A stretch of 64,000 nucleotides of DNA, from the NCBI RefSeq assembly GCF_051622035.1, contig NC_135360.1, forward strand, positions 28,785,206-28,849,205. The letters are read 5' to 3'. The notes below the pieces were generated by a model. The model was not told the DNA's origin, ran no database searches, and was given only the letters and a program-made list of their open reading frames with translations. Numbering within the stretch: the first letter of the stretch is position 1; each line of letters opens with the position of its first letter. Both the position numbers and the translations under genes were made by a program. This document shows positions 28,831 through 42,791 of the stretch, one piece after another. The DNA is from Arctopsyche grandis. Lineage: Eukaryota > Arthropoda > Insecta > Trichoptera > Hydropsychidae.

Positions 28831-29974
28831 TTAGAGATATAAGAGTTCACATGCACCGCATAGCCCCGCATCATAGTAGTCACCCCACTGTCTTGTTAGA
28901 ATGTCTGATGCAAGGTTTTGAAAAATAAAAAGAACCTTATACGAAAAGTAGATGGATTGAATACAGAATCGAGAGATAAGAGTAAAGGGATTTTTAGAAG
29001 TTGATTTCATCCTCGAGTTTTATTCGAAAGAATATTTTAGGCATTGAAAATAGAATGGACGAAACTAAAATGTTTTGTAGACATGATATTGAAACCCAAA
29101 TCTCGAATTTAAACGAAGTTTGGTACATTTTGTACTCAGCTTCCTAGGGATGTAAATTTGTATAAGACGATACTGTAGTCTTGTCTACATTTCAGTATCA
29201 TCACTGGTTTTACCAATTTAAGACTTCGCTATTCGAAGACCGGTCAAATTCACTCGTGCTAATAAGCAAAAGCATTTATTTTTAAGTAGCATTGAACTTT
29301 GATGTAAAAACGTGTGAAAAATCATCATTGTTTATATGTACGTACCTAAGTATGCGTATTTTGAACGGGTGATTTCATCACTCGGCATTTTACAAAGTCG
29401 ATGACTTCACACAGATTCAATGATTGAGATATCGATGCTGAAATAAGCATCAGTTGAATTTCAAGTACTTTTATTTAACGACTTCCATGTGTGCATTACC
29501 GAGAATGGTTATTTATCGAAACGTTAACCAACTGTTTGGGTTTGAGCGATTTCTCAGAAGTTGATATCAAATCATAATATGATTCGTGTAAATGCATAAA
29601 ATCGCAATCGCTTGAATTTATTCAATTGTATATTCATATTTGATGTTAAATAATATTACTGTTTCAAAGAATATGAGCTATCGTTACGCTGATCATACGT
29701 CCGTTATTTAAGAGGACGGTCCCTTATTTCACTGCTTTGTTCTTTAGATTTATTTATATTCTAAAATTGCCTTTATTTTGTAATATCGACTATCGCTCAA
29801 AATATTAACGCCGAAATATTTAAAGATACAATTCATAAATTTGATCAAACCTGTACGATTTCACAATAATTTATTAACACTAAATTCAAATATGACAATG
29901 ATTTTTGTTGATTTCTTTTTGTTTATGAGATGAAAGCGTTTATAAAATGAGTAATTTTCATAGTTTTCAAGCTA
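28831..29974. other. No feature recognised
   Basis: Unique AT-rich sequence with no exon-like frame that I can support. Confidence 0.4.
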
Positions 29975-30718
29975 TCAACAAACGTATCAAGCTGAAAATG
30001 TATGTGTATTCTTTATGCACTAACTAAGAGCTGATAAGGTTTTGGTCAGAATTTATTAACCGGAAGAAGTATTTTTTTAAACAATATTTAATTATTTTAT
30101 TTTGACCTCTTAAATTATTTTTATTGTCTTGATATTTAATGTGTATAATGATTAAAGTGATTTTAAGTAATGAAAAAAATTTTGAACAAAATCCAACAAC
30201 CGGAAGTAGAACTTTTATCTTGCGTGAGTTTCCCTATATTTGCGCTCAATTTGTATCGAAAATGCTTTCGTAACCGGTATGTGTGAACGTGTATGTTTAA
30301 TAATCGAATTTTGTTTTATGGCCTTCTTATATTCCTCAAATATCTAGATAAAGTCATGGCTTGGTCACATCCGAACTTTTTCTGGTGTTTACTTATCTGA
30401 TGAATTCACAGAATGGAATGATTACACAAAAAAATGTCATAAACATGAATATTTCGTTTTAAATACACAGGCATATTATTAAATTATAAAAATATATAAA
30501 AAACTGTCTGATGAAAATATATTTTACATATAAATACAATATTAAACAGCTAAAGGATCCGACAGAACATCACTATCCAATCTAACCTTCGGCAAAATAG
30601 CAACAATTTTTTTCTGTAAGGTGTTTTGGTGCTGAATTTTCTTCTTGGAAAACTTCTTTTGGTTCTTACATTTCATATCGAATTTATTCGCAGAATTGAC
30701 GTTCTTTCCAAACATTTT
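29975..30718 (-). pseudogene. Truncated MULE copy: transposase C-terminus and flank
   Basis: 30544-30718 matches the last 57 or so codons of the transposase at 42792 (same stop context, same VRLDSDVLSDPLAV ending). 29975-30543 matches its 3' flank, including two CCGGAAG sub-repeat positions. Similarity stops abruptly at 30718. This shows that the 42.8-kb gene belongs to a mobile family. Confidence 0.8.
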
Positions 30719-30719
30719 T

Positions 30720-31760
30720 TAATGTTGGCTTATTAATCCGAGCGGTGAATTTCAATAATAAATATGATTGTTTGAATTTCAAAATTTTGTATGCTAATAT
30801 TTCATAATAAATATTAAAAACTTATAAATCATTTTTTATAAGTTATTAAACAATTCTTTATATGTCCTTTATTTTCTCCAAAATTTTTTTGGATTTTTGC
30901 CGATTTATAAATTTTTATTTTTAATGGTAAATTCACATGTAATGAAATCACATATCGGTATGTAATTTCGCATTAAATTTATTCGAAATTAGTAATTGCA
31001 AAATTTAATAAAGCTGGGAATGTTCATTTACTGTGTGCAGCTCAAAGAACAGTGGCGCCAGTGTTATTATTTTATTTTATTTTTTGTTTTGTCTACACAC
31101 TGGTTATGACTTGCTTTTGACGCGAATCACAACTGTCACGAATTCGTATATATGTACATGTATATATTTTAAATTACGTCACCGCTATGTTTTTAACGAG
31201 TCATGATGAAAAAATGTCAATTCACCCTTCAGTTGTGAACTGAAGGATTGTTTTAGAAGTATTTCATATTGTTTTGTTACAAAATTGGCACACTTTATGA
31301 TATATATTGATCAAATCAGGCAAAAGTGTCGTTTGTTACGACATGCAATTAGCTTTTGGCCACAGTCCAAGTCACAGTCCAATATTCGACCTTGTTTTTA
31401 AGGGTCGGCGAAGCGGTCGTTGACTCAAGGGTATGACGAAACTTACATACATATGAGGCGTCAAATTGTCTGATTTGTAGAGTTCAATTAAGAAAAAAGT
31501 GACCTGCTGAAGCAATGATCAGCTTAACGATTGTATTATTAACCTTAAGTATTTGTCATTTATCTCCATGGATCATCCATTTTGAATCAACACAGACTCT
31601 TAAGACACGTTACGAATAGTCACATTACGAATTTTAATATTATCTTATTTATGGATTGATTTCATTATGCATATATGCTTTATATTTTAAAACAACAATG
31701 GGATAAGTTTCAGTGGGCTTGCTGACGTTTTAAAATGAGAGCTCGAGAAAAAAATATGGT
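30720..31760. other. No feature recognised
   Basis: AT-rich spacer; nothing supportable. Confidence 0.4.
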
Positions 31761-31762
31761 TT

Positions 31763-32290
31763 AACCTTTGAAGGACGGAGCGTCGAGATCGGACGAGTGT
31801 CCCGAACCGGAGTCGAGTAAGACCCCAGTATTTTTTAATCAAAATACAGCTTTTCTCAATACAAATGGGTTCAATATATATCTTATTAATTAAATATTTT
31901 ATACATCAACATAAAAAGTTTTAGTCGTATAGCATGTTTTTGACTATTTTTGTATTAAAAAATAATGACGAGCATCGAAATGTAAACGCACATGGGGAAT
32001 GCCAACAGGCGACTACATGACTCAATAGCCACGCGCCAAAAGCGCTGAAAACAATAGCTTACGAAAATATAGCTGTCTCTTTCTCTCGCATTGATTCATC
32101 AATCAACAAGAATATGCAAGCGAACAGTCAAAAACATGACTAATCGCTACCGCCTTTAAATCATACTTTGGAACGTAGAAATGTATAAATGTATTTTTTT
32201 ACGATGTACCCTTTTTCTAAATCATACAAAATCTATTAAAATAAATTTCTTGTAGTTCATTTTAGGAATACAAGAAATATAGGATGTATA
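31763..32290. repeat. Second copy of the 6.29-6.82 kb repeat block
   Basis: Starts TTTAACCTTTGAAGGACGG and follows the 6288-6815 block closely for about 530 bp, including a shared tract rich in TCTCTTTCTCTCGC. It ends where the two diverge after GTATAGCTTT. The TTAACC start suggests a piggyBac-type terminus, but no matching right end was found. Confidence 0.6.
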
Positions 32291-32291
32291 G

Positions 32292-33426
32292 CTTTGAAAA
32301 CCACATAGTTATTACGAAAAACGTAAAAATTGGGGCACTTGCATGCAAATATAAAAAAATGTACGTTCTAGTAAAAATGATATAATATTACTAAACAAAA
32401 GAAGAAATGAAAATTAAAGAACGAAAATTTTCAGTTGAACATAACATTTTACAGTCAAAAGAAACCGAGAATATATTTTTGGAAAATTTGTACTTATTTT
32501 ATTTGTTGATTTTGTGTTTCAGAAAAATAAAAAATTATAAAAAACAATGCGCATCAACAATTATAAAATGTTTGGACGTGTAATACATTTTTTTTATACC
32601 GGTTTTGAATCCTGAAAAATATGGTCACCCTAAATACGGATAGTATCAGATGACAACTTTTTGCTTTTAGTTACCTAACCTCATGCTTTCTCGGGAAATT
32701 TTTGATAAAAATTTAAAAATAGTAACATTACATCCTTGAAGTTATTATATAAATTGATCCGCATTGAAAATATTGCTTGCAGACACAGTGGTGCTGAAAA
32801 AAACCGCAAAAAAACAACAAATCATTCGAAAAACCTCCAAAAAGTAAATTACAAACTAATAGCAGTACAGTGTGTGTAATCGCTTTGCTACCGCAACACC
32901 AAAATTACAACCGACTCATTGTTTAACAGATTCTCAAATATTAAAACATCATCAACCGTTTCGTGTAAATGGCGACCCGACGTGTTGTCCGGCCAAATTA
33001 GAGCAGAATTATACGTCTGGGTTTAGAAACGTAAAAGTGTTAACACGCGAGACTGCAAACTACACTTTTTTATATTACACAAACCCCTTCTACTCCGTCC
33101 CAAAATCGCATCATCACCGAATCAACATCATCAGCTCGAGTCTATTTTGAGTTGCAGTTTTGAGTGCAATTTCTCCGAAAATTTTATATGTCATATGTAT
33201 AGTACGGTCACACTCATTGGCTCCATGTCTGGCACGTGCTTTATATACAAGTAGAATTCTCTTATTTTTACACGTCGATGACGAGTCTCGAAGGGTATGA
33301 GCCACAGAAAGCCCGGTTAATCAGCGCTCCTCGTACTCGGTCATGCGAACGAGATCTCAAATTACGTTTAAAAACCACTGTTTCTCATCTTTCATCCATA
33401 GCGCAGACTGTTTCAATAGGAAAAAG
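32292..33426. other. No gene supported
   Basis: Contains a less AT-rich part (32860-33410) with short frames such as one from 32872, but no homology I recognise and no splice-consistent extension. Confidence 0.35.
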
Positions 33427-33632
33427 TCAGCAGAATAGCTCGGTGGTTGAGTTAATGCTAGCCATCGAGAGGTCCCGGGTTCAAGCCTTGGTTTGACCCC
33501 AATTGAAAACAATCTATTCAGTAGTTTTTTAAACAGAGTATTTCAGCAGTGCTGCTGGTCATTTGTAAATCATTTGCCAATTTATCTCATTTCATTGTTA
33601 AAACGGCTCCTCATCAAATTAACAACCAACCT
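33427..33632 (+). repeat. tRNA-derived SINE, 3'-truncated by a solo LTR
   Basis: GTCAGCAGAATAGCTCGG head, B-box GGGTTCAAGCC and the common body, followed directly by the solo LTR at 33639. Confidence 0.65.
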
Positions 33633-33638
33633 ACATAC

Positions 33639-34062
33639 TGTTGCCTAGGGGTGGGTGGAGGATCCAAATAAAAGGCCAAAGTCGCTTCACAGCATTTATT
33701 GGTGGTTCAGGAGATACACGCACTGGCAGTTCTCCGACCAGAATGCCTTGATATCGCCGAAGTACCTGCTTATAAGGGGCAGGTCGCTCACTGCATCTTT
33801 GACATCCGGTTACTTCCCTATTGTTTAGGCACGTACCTGGATATGCAATCCCACAGTCCAAAGCTCTCAGTCCCACGCTATCGCGCTGTTAGTTTTGAGA
33901 ACTCCACGGGAAAGCGACCGAGTGCCGTTACCGCCGCTAAGTGCATTCGGGGGTCTCTCATTGTTAGCCGACTTGCACTTAAGCCTGGAGATAATCCTCG
34001 AAACCAATTATGTCAAACGGCACGCTGTTTGACATAACCGCCGTGGCAGTTCCTACGTTACA
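33639..34062 (-). mobile_element. Solo LTR, 424 bp, TSD ATAC
   Basis: Starts TGTTGCCTAGGGG and ends TCCTACGTTACA. ATAC flanks both sides (33635-33638, 34063-34066). Same family as the 10.8, 28.4, 52.8 and 55.0 kb copies. Confidence 0.85.
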
Positions 34063-34074
34063 ATACTATATCAC

Positions 34075-34366
34075 TGTTACAGTGAAAGCATATTTCAAGT
34101 GAAAATATATTTTCACCAATTAAAGCAGTGAAAATGTATCTAACAATGGATTTAGAGCATTTAACTCTATAAATGTAATCCTAACAACCCAATCTTAAAT
34201 GACCAACCCTTACTTAACCTAACCTATCCTAACCCTTAAATAATACCAACCCTAACAATGTAATCTTAAATTAATAAAACCAACCCTGAAAATGTAACTG
34301 GTTTTGATTTCACTGTAACGTCATTGAAAATATATGTTCACTTGAAATATAATTTCACTGTGACAT
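34075..34366. mobile_element. Inverted-repeat miniature element
   Basis: Left GTTACAGTGAAAGCATATTT and right, inverted, GTCACAGTGAAATTATATTT with further matching AT-rich arms. The middle contains a telomere-like run of CTTAACCTAACCTATCC. An incomplete relative of the left arm lies at 17170-17225. Confidence 0.6.
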
Positions 34367-34659
34367 CACCACTATTTAAATATAATTTCAAAATCAATGG
34401 AAATTTTCAAAATATGCTTTCGATTTTTTTTTGTATTATAATATTATAAATTATACATATACACATTTTCTTAAGCAAAAATAAAAGAAAAGTATGCATG
34501 CGGTACAGACGAATATATTTTCGGATGTTTGAGAAATCCGAGTGTATAATAATATAAGCTCAATGGGCAACTGTTCGAAGAAGAGTATCTTAAAAATTCA
34601 TATAGTTTTTCTCTTCAAATTCGTATTGTTGTATAAATTGTTGTTGATCGTATTGTATA

Positions 34660-34797
34660 ATACAATGATTACTAACAAAATTAAATTAAAATTTTAAAAT
34701 AGAAAATGATCAGTAGATCAGTAGCTATTAAAATAGATATAAGATTTATTGTGAACATAATAATTTCGTAATAATGAAAAGCATTTAAAAATCAAAA
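34660..34797 (-). mobile_element. R3 LINE 3' fragment
   Basis: Shortest R3 type: the GATCAGTAGATCAGTAGCT block through the common terminus AAAGCATTTAAAAATC. Listed in its transcript orientation by comparison with the longer copies. Confidence 0.5.
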
Positions 34798-35330
34798 AAA
34801 TAATTCATGGGTGTAATGATTGTCAATTAATCTTAAGTTTTCAAGCATTGCTTTCAAGCAACATTTAGTTCAAAAAAACATCTTCCATTCCGTTCACTCA
34901 TCATTTCAAGAATCCATATTAAAATGGTGAACTTTGGCTATCACTGTGTTTACTTTATAGACTGGAATACTATCAGTAAATATATAATGAAAAACATTTA
35001 ATTATAGACAATTTTCTTTCAAATTATACGGTAGAATTTCCGATAAAACGTCCATTGAAATATATATGTAGCATTGAATAAACTAAAAACAAAAAGCTTC
35101 ATATCACATAAATTGAATCCAATTGCTGCATAAATAATATATTGAAACGTAACTGTCCAATTTGAGTGGGCTAAACGATGTCGATTTGGACATTTATTAA
35201 AACTAATTTGACAGAAATCACATCGGACAAGGTCCATATTTTAATTTAATTTAACCGAATGTAACAGATTATTGTTTGTACTGAAGTACAATAAAAAAGC
35301 TAATTACATTATGATATGGCATACTAAAAG

Positions 35331-36783
<1,453 letters not shown>

Positions 36784-36789
36784 CGAACG

Positions 36790-38149
36790 TTAACTCCAAC
36801 GCATTTTATGGCAAGTATTATAAAGTGCATGTTAGATTCAGTGACTTTTAATACGGCAGGCTTTTTTCCATTTATTGTATATTAATTTATAGTCGAAAAA
36901 AAATTGACATTAATTCCTCATTTAACGTGTGCGCTCGCCGGTGATTAAGATCTATCTAAAATCTGAACACGACATTCGTTTTAGATGAACGATGTTTTCA
37001 CAACAATATTACACTTAGGTAATGTGCTTTTATTTTTTTGTCGAACGTATCTAAATACGATTTTAATTGGCTATAGCCTCGAGGAAATTCGATTTACTGC
37101 GGCATTAAAAATAATTGCCATTTGGCAACTCGATGCATAAAGATTCGTATAAAATGACTCGTTTTTTTCCGTGCATTAAATTCAAATGCGAAAATCGCTG
37201 AAGTGGTGTTTTTTTCATCGGTGTGAAATTTCAGACAGTTCGTATGACCAATTAAAACGCATACGTACCAAGTTAACGGTATGCATTTGTAACAAAGTAT
37301 GTATGTATTATAGGGTCAATAACTCGAGGAGAGTTTGAGAAATACTGAGATACATATACTGGTTTCTTCAAATAAAATGAGCATATGGTTACCGGCTTCT
37401 GATGAATAACATTCGCTTGTGGCCGCGGAATGAATGTGATGCAGTGTTTTTAGAATATTTTTTAATTGTTTATGGATTCTTGGGTTCATGTCCATTACCC
37501 AAAAATGTGTTTTCACTGACGATAAATCTTACAAATTCAAATTTCTATAAATATTTCAATATAGCGCTTGTCATAGCTGCCAAAGTATTTTTGACTGTAC
37601 GTATGATGCAGTTTTATGATAAACTATTGTACTTAATCACATTAATAACACTGTTTGACAAATGACGACTTTTTCTTTGGTTCAGAGACGAGATATGACT
37701 TTTCTTATAGATCTATGCCTAGTAAACACGAATCTGGTAATAAAAAATGTTGATTGGCTCAAGATTCGGAGATATGTTTTTTTTAAATCGCGCGATTTTT
37801 CTATATCTTAGTGTTGTTCGGTCGATGTCTCAAAATCTGTCAATTTCCTGTTCGAAATAAATATAATCTATAGTCGGGTATTTTATTTTTCATTTGTAGT
37901 ACTTTTCAGCTTTCAAATCTCTCTAAGTAGTCGTCCAGTTCAAATCAAAAGTCAAAAGTACGTATTTTCACTTGGGATTTTTTCCCACTGTTAATACTAT
38001 TTTATATTGAGTATTTTCTATTGAAAGATATTTATTGGGATAGTATTCTGGCCACACTATTTTTTGTTTTCGTTTAAAAGGGTTAAAATTGGGAGTGTGC
38101 TGAATTTTAAATCGGTAAAATTGCGAGCGGAAACCCTCGTACTAGTATT
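36790..38149. other. No feature recognised
   Basis: Moderately AT-rich unique sequence without a supportable exon, RNA or terminal-repeat element. Confidence 0.4.
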
Positions 38150-38272
38150 TATTGTAACTAACAAAATTAAATTAAAATCGTAAATGATCAGTAGATCAGT
38201 AGCTATTTAAATAGATATAAGATGCATTGTGAACATAATTTAGTAACAATAAAAAGCATTTAAAAATCAAAT
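38150..38272 (-). mobile_element. R3 LINE 3' fragment
   Basis: Same block and terminus as the 34.7 kb copy. Confidence 0.5.
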
Positions 38273-38399
38273 ATTTATGTTATAAAATGTACAAAAAACG
38301 ACAGTTTCGAGTAAATTTCTATTGCTTTTTTGAGAATACGATGGAAAAGTGGAACATTTTAAATTGAACTATGTATGTATATAATTAACCAAGTTAGAC

Positions 38400-38870
38400 A
38401 ATACTGACCAAGGACGGATCCAGGATTTTTTCTAGGGGGGATTTTTCAGTCCTATTCTGAAATGTTCTCACTCTCCACATCTAAATGTGGAGTTGAATGA
38501 TTAAACTTACACAATAGGACTTATATCACATTCCGATTTGATGATGGCATCGTTACGATGTCTGATCGAGTCAAAAGGTCTTACAAATAACACGATTGTG
38601 TTCGGTGATCCGTTGACGTCTGCGCCAGTTTGGTAGGCAAAGGAAACACCAATCTTCCCAAGACGCTGTCGCTCTTCACTGCATGATCGACTTCCATGGA
38701 CGAATTGTCGTGGTTACGGTCCAGCAATCACGTTAACCATTTCGTGAACCTCTATCTTATACCTGGATTGTGGTTGTCATCGTTTATCAAGGTCAACGGA
38801 TGATTTGTTTCCTGACCAATTATGATCTGATTTTGGGAATTCGTATCGTTTTCGAGAAGACGTTCTTCTT
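38400..38870 (-). other. GC-richer block with a coding-like frame, unidentified
   Basis: Higher GC than its flanks. The minus strand has an open stretch (about 38510-38735) with the phrase GKIGVSFAYQTGADVNGSP, and an upstream segment in another frame reading EVHEMVNVIAGP. This looks like a decayed gene or transposon protein with a frameshift. I do not recognise the family. Confidence 0.3.
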
Positions 38871-39238
38871 TTATTTAGAAAGTATTACAGACTGTGGAGC
38901 AAAATATACTATCGTCAAAGTATTGGGATATCTGAAATATCTTTAGAATATTAGTTCAATTTGAAACAAATCATTATTTATATCTTGAAAGTATTTAATG
39001 GATGAAATCATAAAAAAATAGTGTCACAATAGACCAGCGTGTTTCAACCCGGGTCTATCAGGCCTCCTTGGGAAGCTCATACCCTCTCAAGGGAGGCACA
39101 AACCAAAATTATACTTTTGGGGAGGCATAACGAGTTCTAGGGGATGCACAGTCAGATTAAAATTACAAAAATTTCATATTTAAATAATATCAAAAGAAGA
39201 GCTTAAATGTTTTATTTATCATCAAACTGAATATACGT

Positions 39239-39680
39239 TTGCATTTCAGAAAATATATACTAGCTTGTGCAACCGATGGGACTGCTTCAATGGTAGGGAA
39301 ATATCGAGGATTTATTGCATATATGAAAAAAGATGTGCCAAACTGTGTTTCCACAACTTTGGGAAAAGGCAAGTTAATATTTCACTGCATTTCCTACATC
39401 TTATCTCGTCGAATCTGGATTTAGTCGAGTTATGCATCTCCTCTCAAAAGCTCGTAACCATCTTGATGTTGTAATTATATTGATGACCAAATTGAGCAAT
39501 ATGGCAAAGTATGAAAACGATCGGATAAGAGGCAAATTTCTTCCTGAATTGTAATCGTAAGTGAAGCTAAAAGCAGGTATGTAAAAAGAGGCGATCTCCG
39601 TATGTCACTAACAACATTTGAGCCAGATATAAATAAAATCGGTAGTTTACACCAGGCACAAGGCTCACAATAAATAAAAT
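39239..39680 (+). pseudogene. hAT transposase relic (ZBED5-like)
   Basis: Two fragments: a central piece with ATDGTASMVGKYRGF (the conserved TDGA.AM.G region of the family), and a frame-shifted C-terminal dimerisation piece with FPTSYLVESGFSRVMHLLSK, later RGDLRMSLTTFEPDI. The middle of the catalytic domain is deleted and several stops occur, so it cannot make an active enzyme. Confidence 0.75.
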
Positions 39681-39791
39681 TATCTTTCAATTTTTTACTT
39701 ATTTTCAATTTATTATGTTAAAAAAAATATTACGTATATGTGTCCAAATTTTTAATCGTAAAATAAAGTTTATATATGTAATATATAATAT

Positions 39792-40554
39792 TGTTGCATG
39801 GACGTGAAGAGGGGTTTCCAGGATCGGAGAGAAAAACGCAGTAGTGATAGAGGTTCTTTATTGGTATGCACCCAGAGAAATTTTATAATAATAGAAGTGG
39901 CTTTAGGCGTTATATTGTTGTCAAGTGACGATTGACCACAGAAAATCCTAAATAATTTAAGCATCAGTCGTATTTGATGCTTGGTGGTCGACGTATGTCC
40001 GATAAACACTTATCTGGGTTAGGGCAATGGGCAAGTGCATCGTTAAAAATTGCACGATGCATTCAAAAACACACAATAAACAACATGGGGTACATTTTTA
40101 TAAGTAACATTATTCAATTAACATCGTATATGAAAGTTTTCATGAATGAGTCATGGCGACAGCTAGCATTCGGCAATAGCATACATAGTTATGGAAACGA
40201 TACGTGTGTTATTGAAACAAGAAATGTATTCGAAAGGGCGCTTCTATTATTATAACATTTCTCTTTCTCTTATAAAGGGGCTATTATTATATCATTTCTC
40301 TGTCTAGACCTGTCGGCTCTCCAGCTCCGAATGCTATACAGTTCGAGTGCACCCAATATTTATACTCATCGGGCAATCTCCGTTCCTGCAGATATTCGCG
40401 AGATCCTATTGGTTGATGAGTCGCGCGATCCTATTGGCCATTGTACACGACTCCTCTATACGTCGAGGCCATTTTGGCGAGAACGCAAGATCAGGTGATC
40501 AGCACTAGTAAACCATTGGTCCACGATCGCCACTCACCTAATCTCTACGTTACA
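39792..40554 (-). mobile_element. Solo LTR, 763 bp, nested in the hAT element, TSD ATAT
   Basis: Starts TGTTGCATGGACG, ends CTCTACGTTACA. ATAT at 39788-39791 and 40555-40558. It is longer than and different from the 330-424 bp LTR family, though the terminal bases agree. It contains two copies of GATCCTATTGG. Confidence 0.8.
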
Positions 40555-40656
40555 ATATTTTACATATGTAATTTATTATGGGGGGGAGGCACAGAAAAAT
40601 ATTAAACGCAAAAGGGGGCCACGGTCCAAAAAAGGTTGAGAAATGCTGCAATAGAC

Positions 40657-41489
40657 GACGACAATTTTGATTGTAATACCAATTTTTCGCTTGAACAGTT
40701 CGTCTATTTTTAATCTATATATCTATAATGGGCGTAGCATAGCATTCGTAATCGAGCGTGTCTTAATAATAATTATAGTTTTGTTGAAACAAATGACACT
40801 TTCAGATAGATTATTTTAAAAATCAATATTCTTTTCTTATTGAAAAATTATGTAACTTAAAAAATGCACTGCAGGTTGAAGTTTATTGCATAAATATATT
40901 GCCTAGTATGTTTATTAGATTATACAGGTCCTGAATGACTCTCTCGAGATGCTGGAACTTAGTTCTGAAAACTAGGATGTATGCAGTCAGTTTTGCAGTT
41001 CTGTATAGATTTAATCGAAAGTGTTGACTTTCTTGTCGACGAAGTCAAATTTAATTGCTCAAATTACACAGAAGCATTTGCTCATGTTATTATTAGAATT
41101 CGTGAGTCACATATGAATGTCTAATGGAAGTAAGCGATTGCGGTTTTAATATCTCAATCATTTGTTACGAAGACAAAAAAAAAGAATTATATCTGTCGTT
41201 ACATACTGAACCAATTATCCACTTTTGATGAACGTACTATTTCAGTTAATTTCGACTTCTTTGTGTGGTTAAGATCGTTCGCCTACTTGAACAATTACCA
41301 ACAATAAAACTTGGCAATTACGCCTACTAAATCCACTTTGGAAACATATAACCATCAGACCTTAAAAGACGACAGCTAAATGCAACACTAAATTCTTCAA
41401 TTTGTGCTAAATTTCATTTATCGAATGATCTAACGAGCGTTTAATCTGGGTTTATCCAATTTTTACTTTATTCCAATTCGTACATAGAT
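40657..41489. other. No feature recognised
   Basis: Unique AT-rich spacer. Confidence 0.4.
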
Positions 41490-42640
41490 GAAGTTTTGTG
41501 ATCATGCGAAAATTCGAACTCGAGATTTTGACTGACTCGAACTCAGAATCGATTACTGATTACGATTTCATGATCTACATAGAAAAAATGTGTCAGTTAA
41601 TTTTGGGGATTTTTTGAACACCGTTAGTCCTATTGAACTGAAACATGGTATCGGTTACTGAAATTCTTATCGATACTATGTAATTTTTTTTCAAATTTTT
41701 ATGTTGACCGTAAATGGTGCCTCCCCTTATATGTAGGTGTCCTCTTCTTTTTATGTTTTTGAATTCAATTATCTCCCAAACGGCCAATCGAATCGGATTG
41801 AAATTTTTTTACATGTAAAAGAAATTATAAATTTTAGACCCCAATATAATTGAAACATATTTTCCTAAACCGGAAGTGGTACTTTTACTCTAGAGAATCG
41901 AGGTTTTTTTATATTTTTCTCGGAAACCTTTTCGTTTATAGAACTGAAATTTAATTTCTAGAAGTTGGAGCTTAATTTCAATTCATATACAAAATATGGT
42001 TAGCATCCGTCAAACGGAAGTGGCAGTTTACTCTTGTTCGATTTTTCTTCCCCTATTTTTTTCGACCTTTTAAACATTTGTGCTCTTCCCAAGAAAATTC
42101 AAGTATAATCCTCGTATTAATGTGATGAAAAAAAAAAAACACTAAGTTTAATAAACCAGAAGTGGGTTTTTTCTTCTTAGAAGTCAAAAATTTTGTAACC
42201 ACACGATTTTTTCCACACCCTCAAACGTATCAAGCTGAAAATTAATATTCGTATTATTTATGTCCTAACTTAGAGTTGATAAGGTTTTGGTCAGAATTCG
42301 TTAACCGGAAGTAGTAATTTTTTTAAAAACAATGTTTAATTATTTAATTTTGACCTTTAAAATTATTTTTATTTTCTTGATATTCAATTTGTATAATATT
42401 TATAGTGATTTTAAATAAAAAAAAAAGTTTGAACAAAATCCGACAACCTTTTGTCTTGTGTAAGTAAGTAGAACTTTTGTCTTGTGTAAGTTTCTTGTGT
42501 AAGAAAATGCTCTCATAACCGGTATGTGTGAATGTGTATGTACGTTTAATTATCGAATTTTGCTTTGTGACCTTCTTACATTTCTCAAATACATACATAA
42601 ACTCATGGATTGGTCACATCCGAACTTTTTTTGGTGTTTA
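41490..42640 (-). repeat. Tandem sub-repeats (about 145 bp) beside the MULE gene
   Basis: CCGGAAGT-type sites recur at 41871, 42015, 42157, 42306 and about 42447, a spacing of 141-149 bp. Diverged but alignable sequence follows each one (TTTACTCT, then TCGA and a T-rich run). The same array occurs at 29975-30543 (partial) and, inverted, at 56341-57480. It lies 3' of the transposase stop codon and probably belongs to the element's terminal region. Confidence 0.75.
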
Positions 42641-42791
42641 CTTATCTAACGAATTCACAGAATGGAATGATTACACCAAACAATGTCAAACATGAATATT
42701 TCGTTTTAAATACACAGGCATATTATTAAATTATAAAATATATAAAAAAAATGATTAATAAAAATATATTTTACATATAAATACATAAATA

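Larger units (their letters stand above)
39035..40648 (+). mobile_element. hAT deletion derivative with 8-bp TSD
   Basis: Left end CAGCGTGTTTCAACC; right end, inverted, CAGCATTTCTCAACC. Both sides carry CAATAGAC (39027-39034 and 40649-40656), a perfect 8-bp duplication as hAT elements make. Without the nested solo LTR (39792-40554 plus its duplication) the element is about 847 bp. Confidence 0.9.

Noticed and set aside
33230-33260. TATA-like TTTATATACA as a promoter
   Set aside because: No initiator at the right distance and no exon follows.
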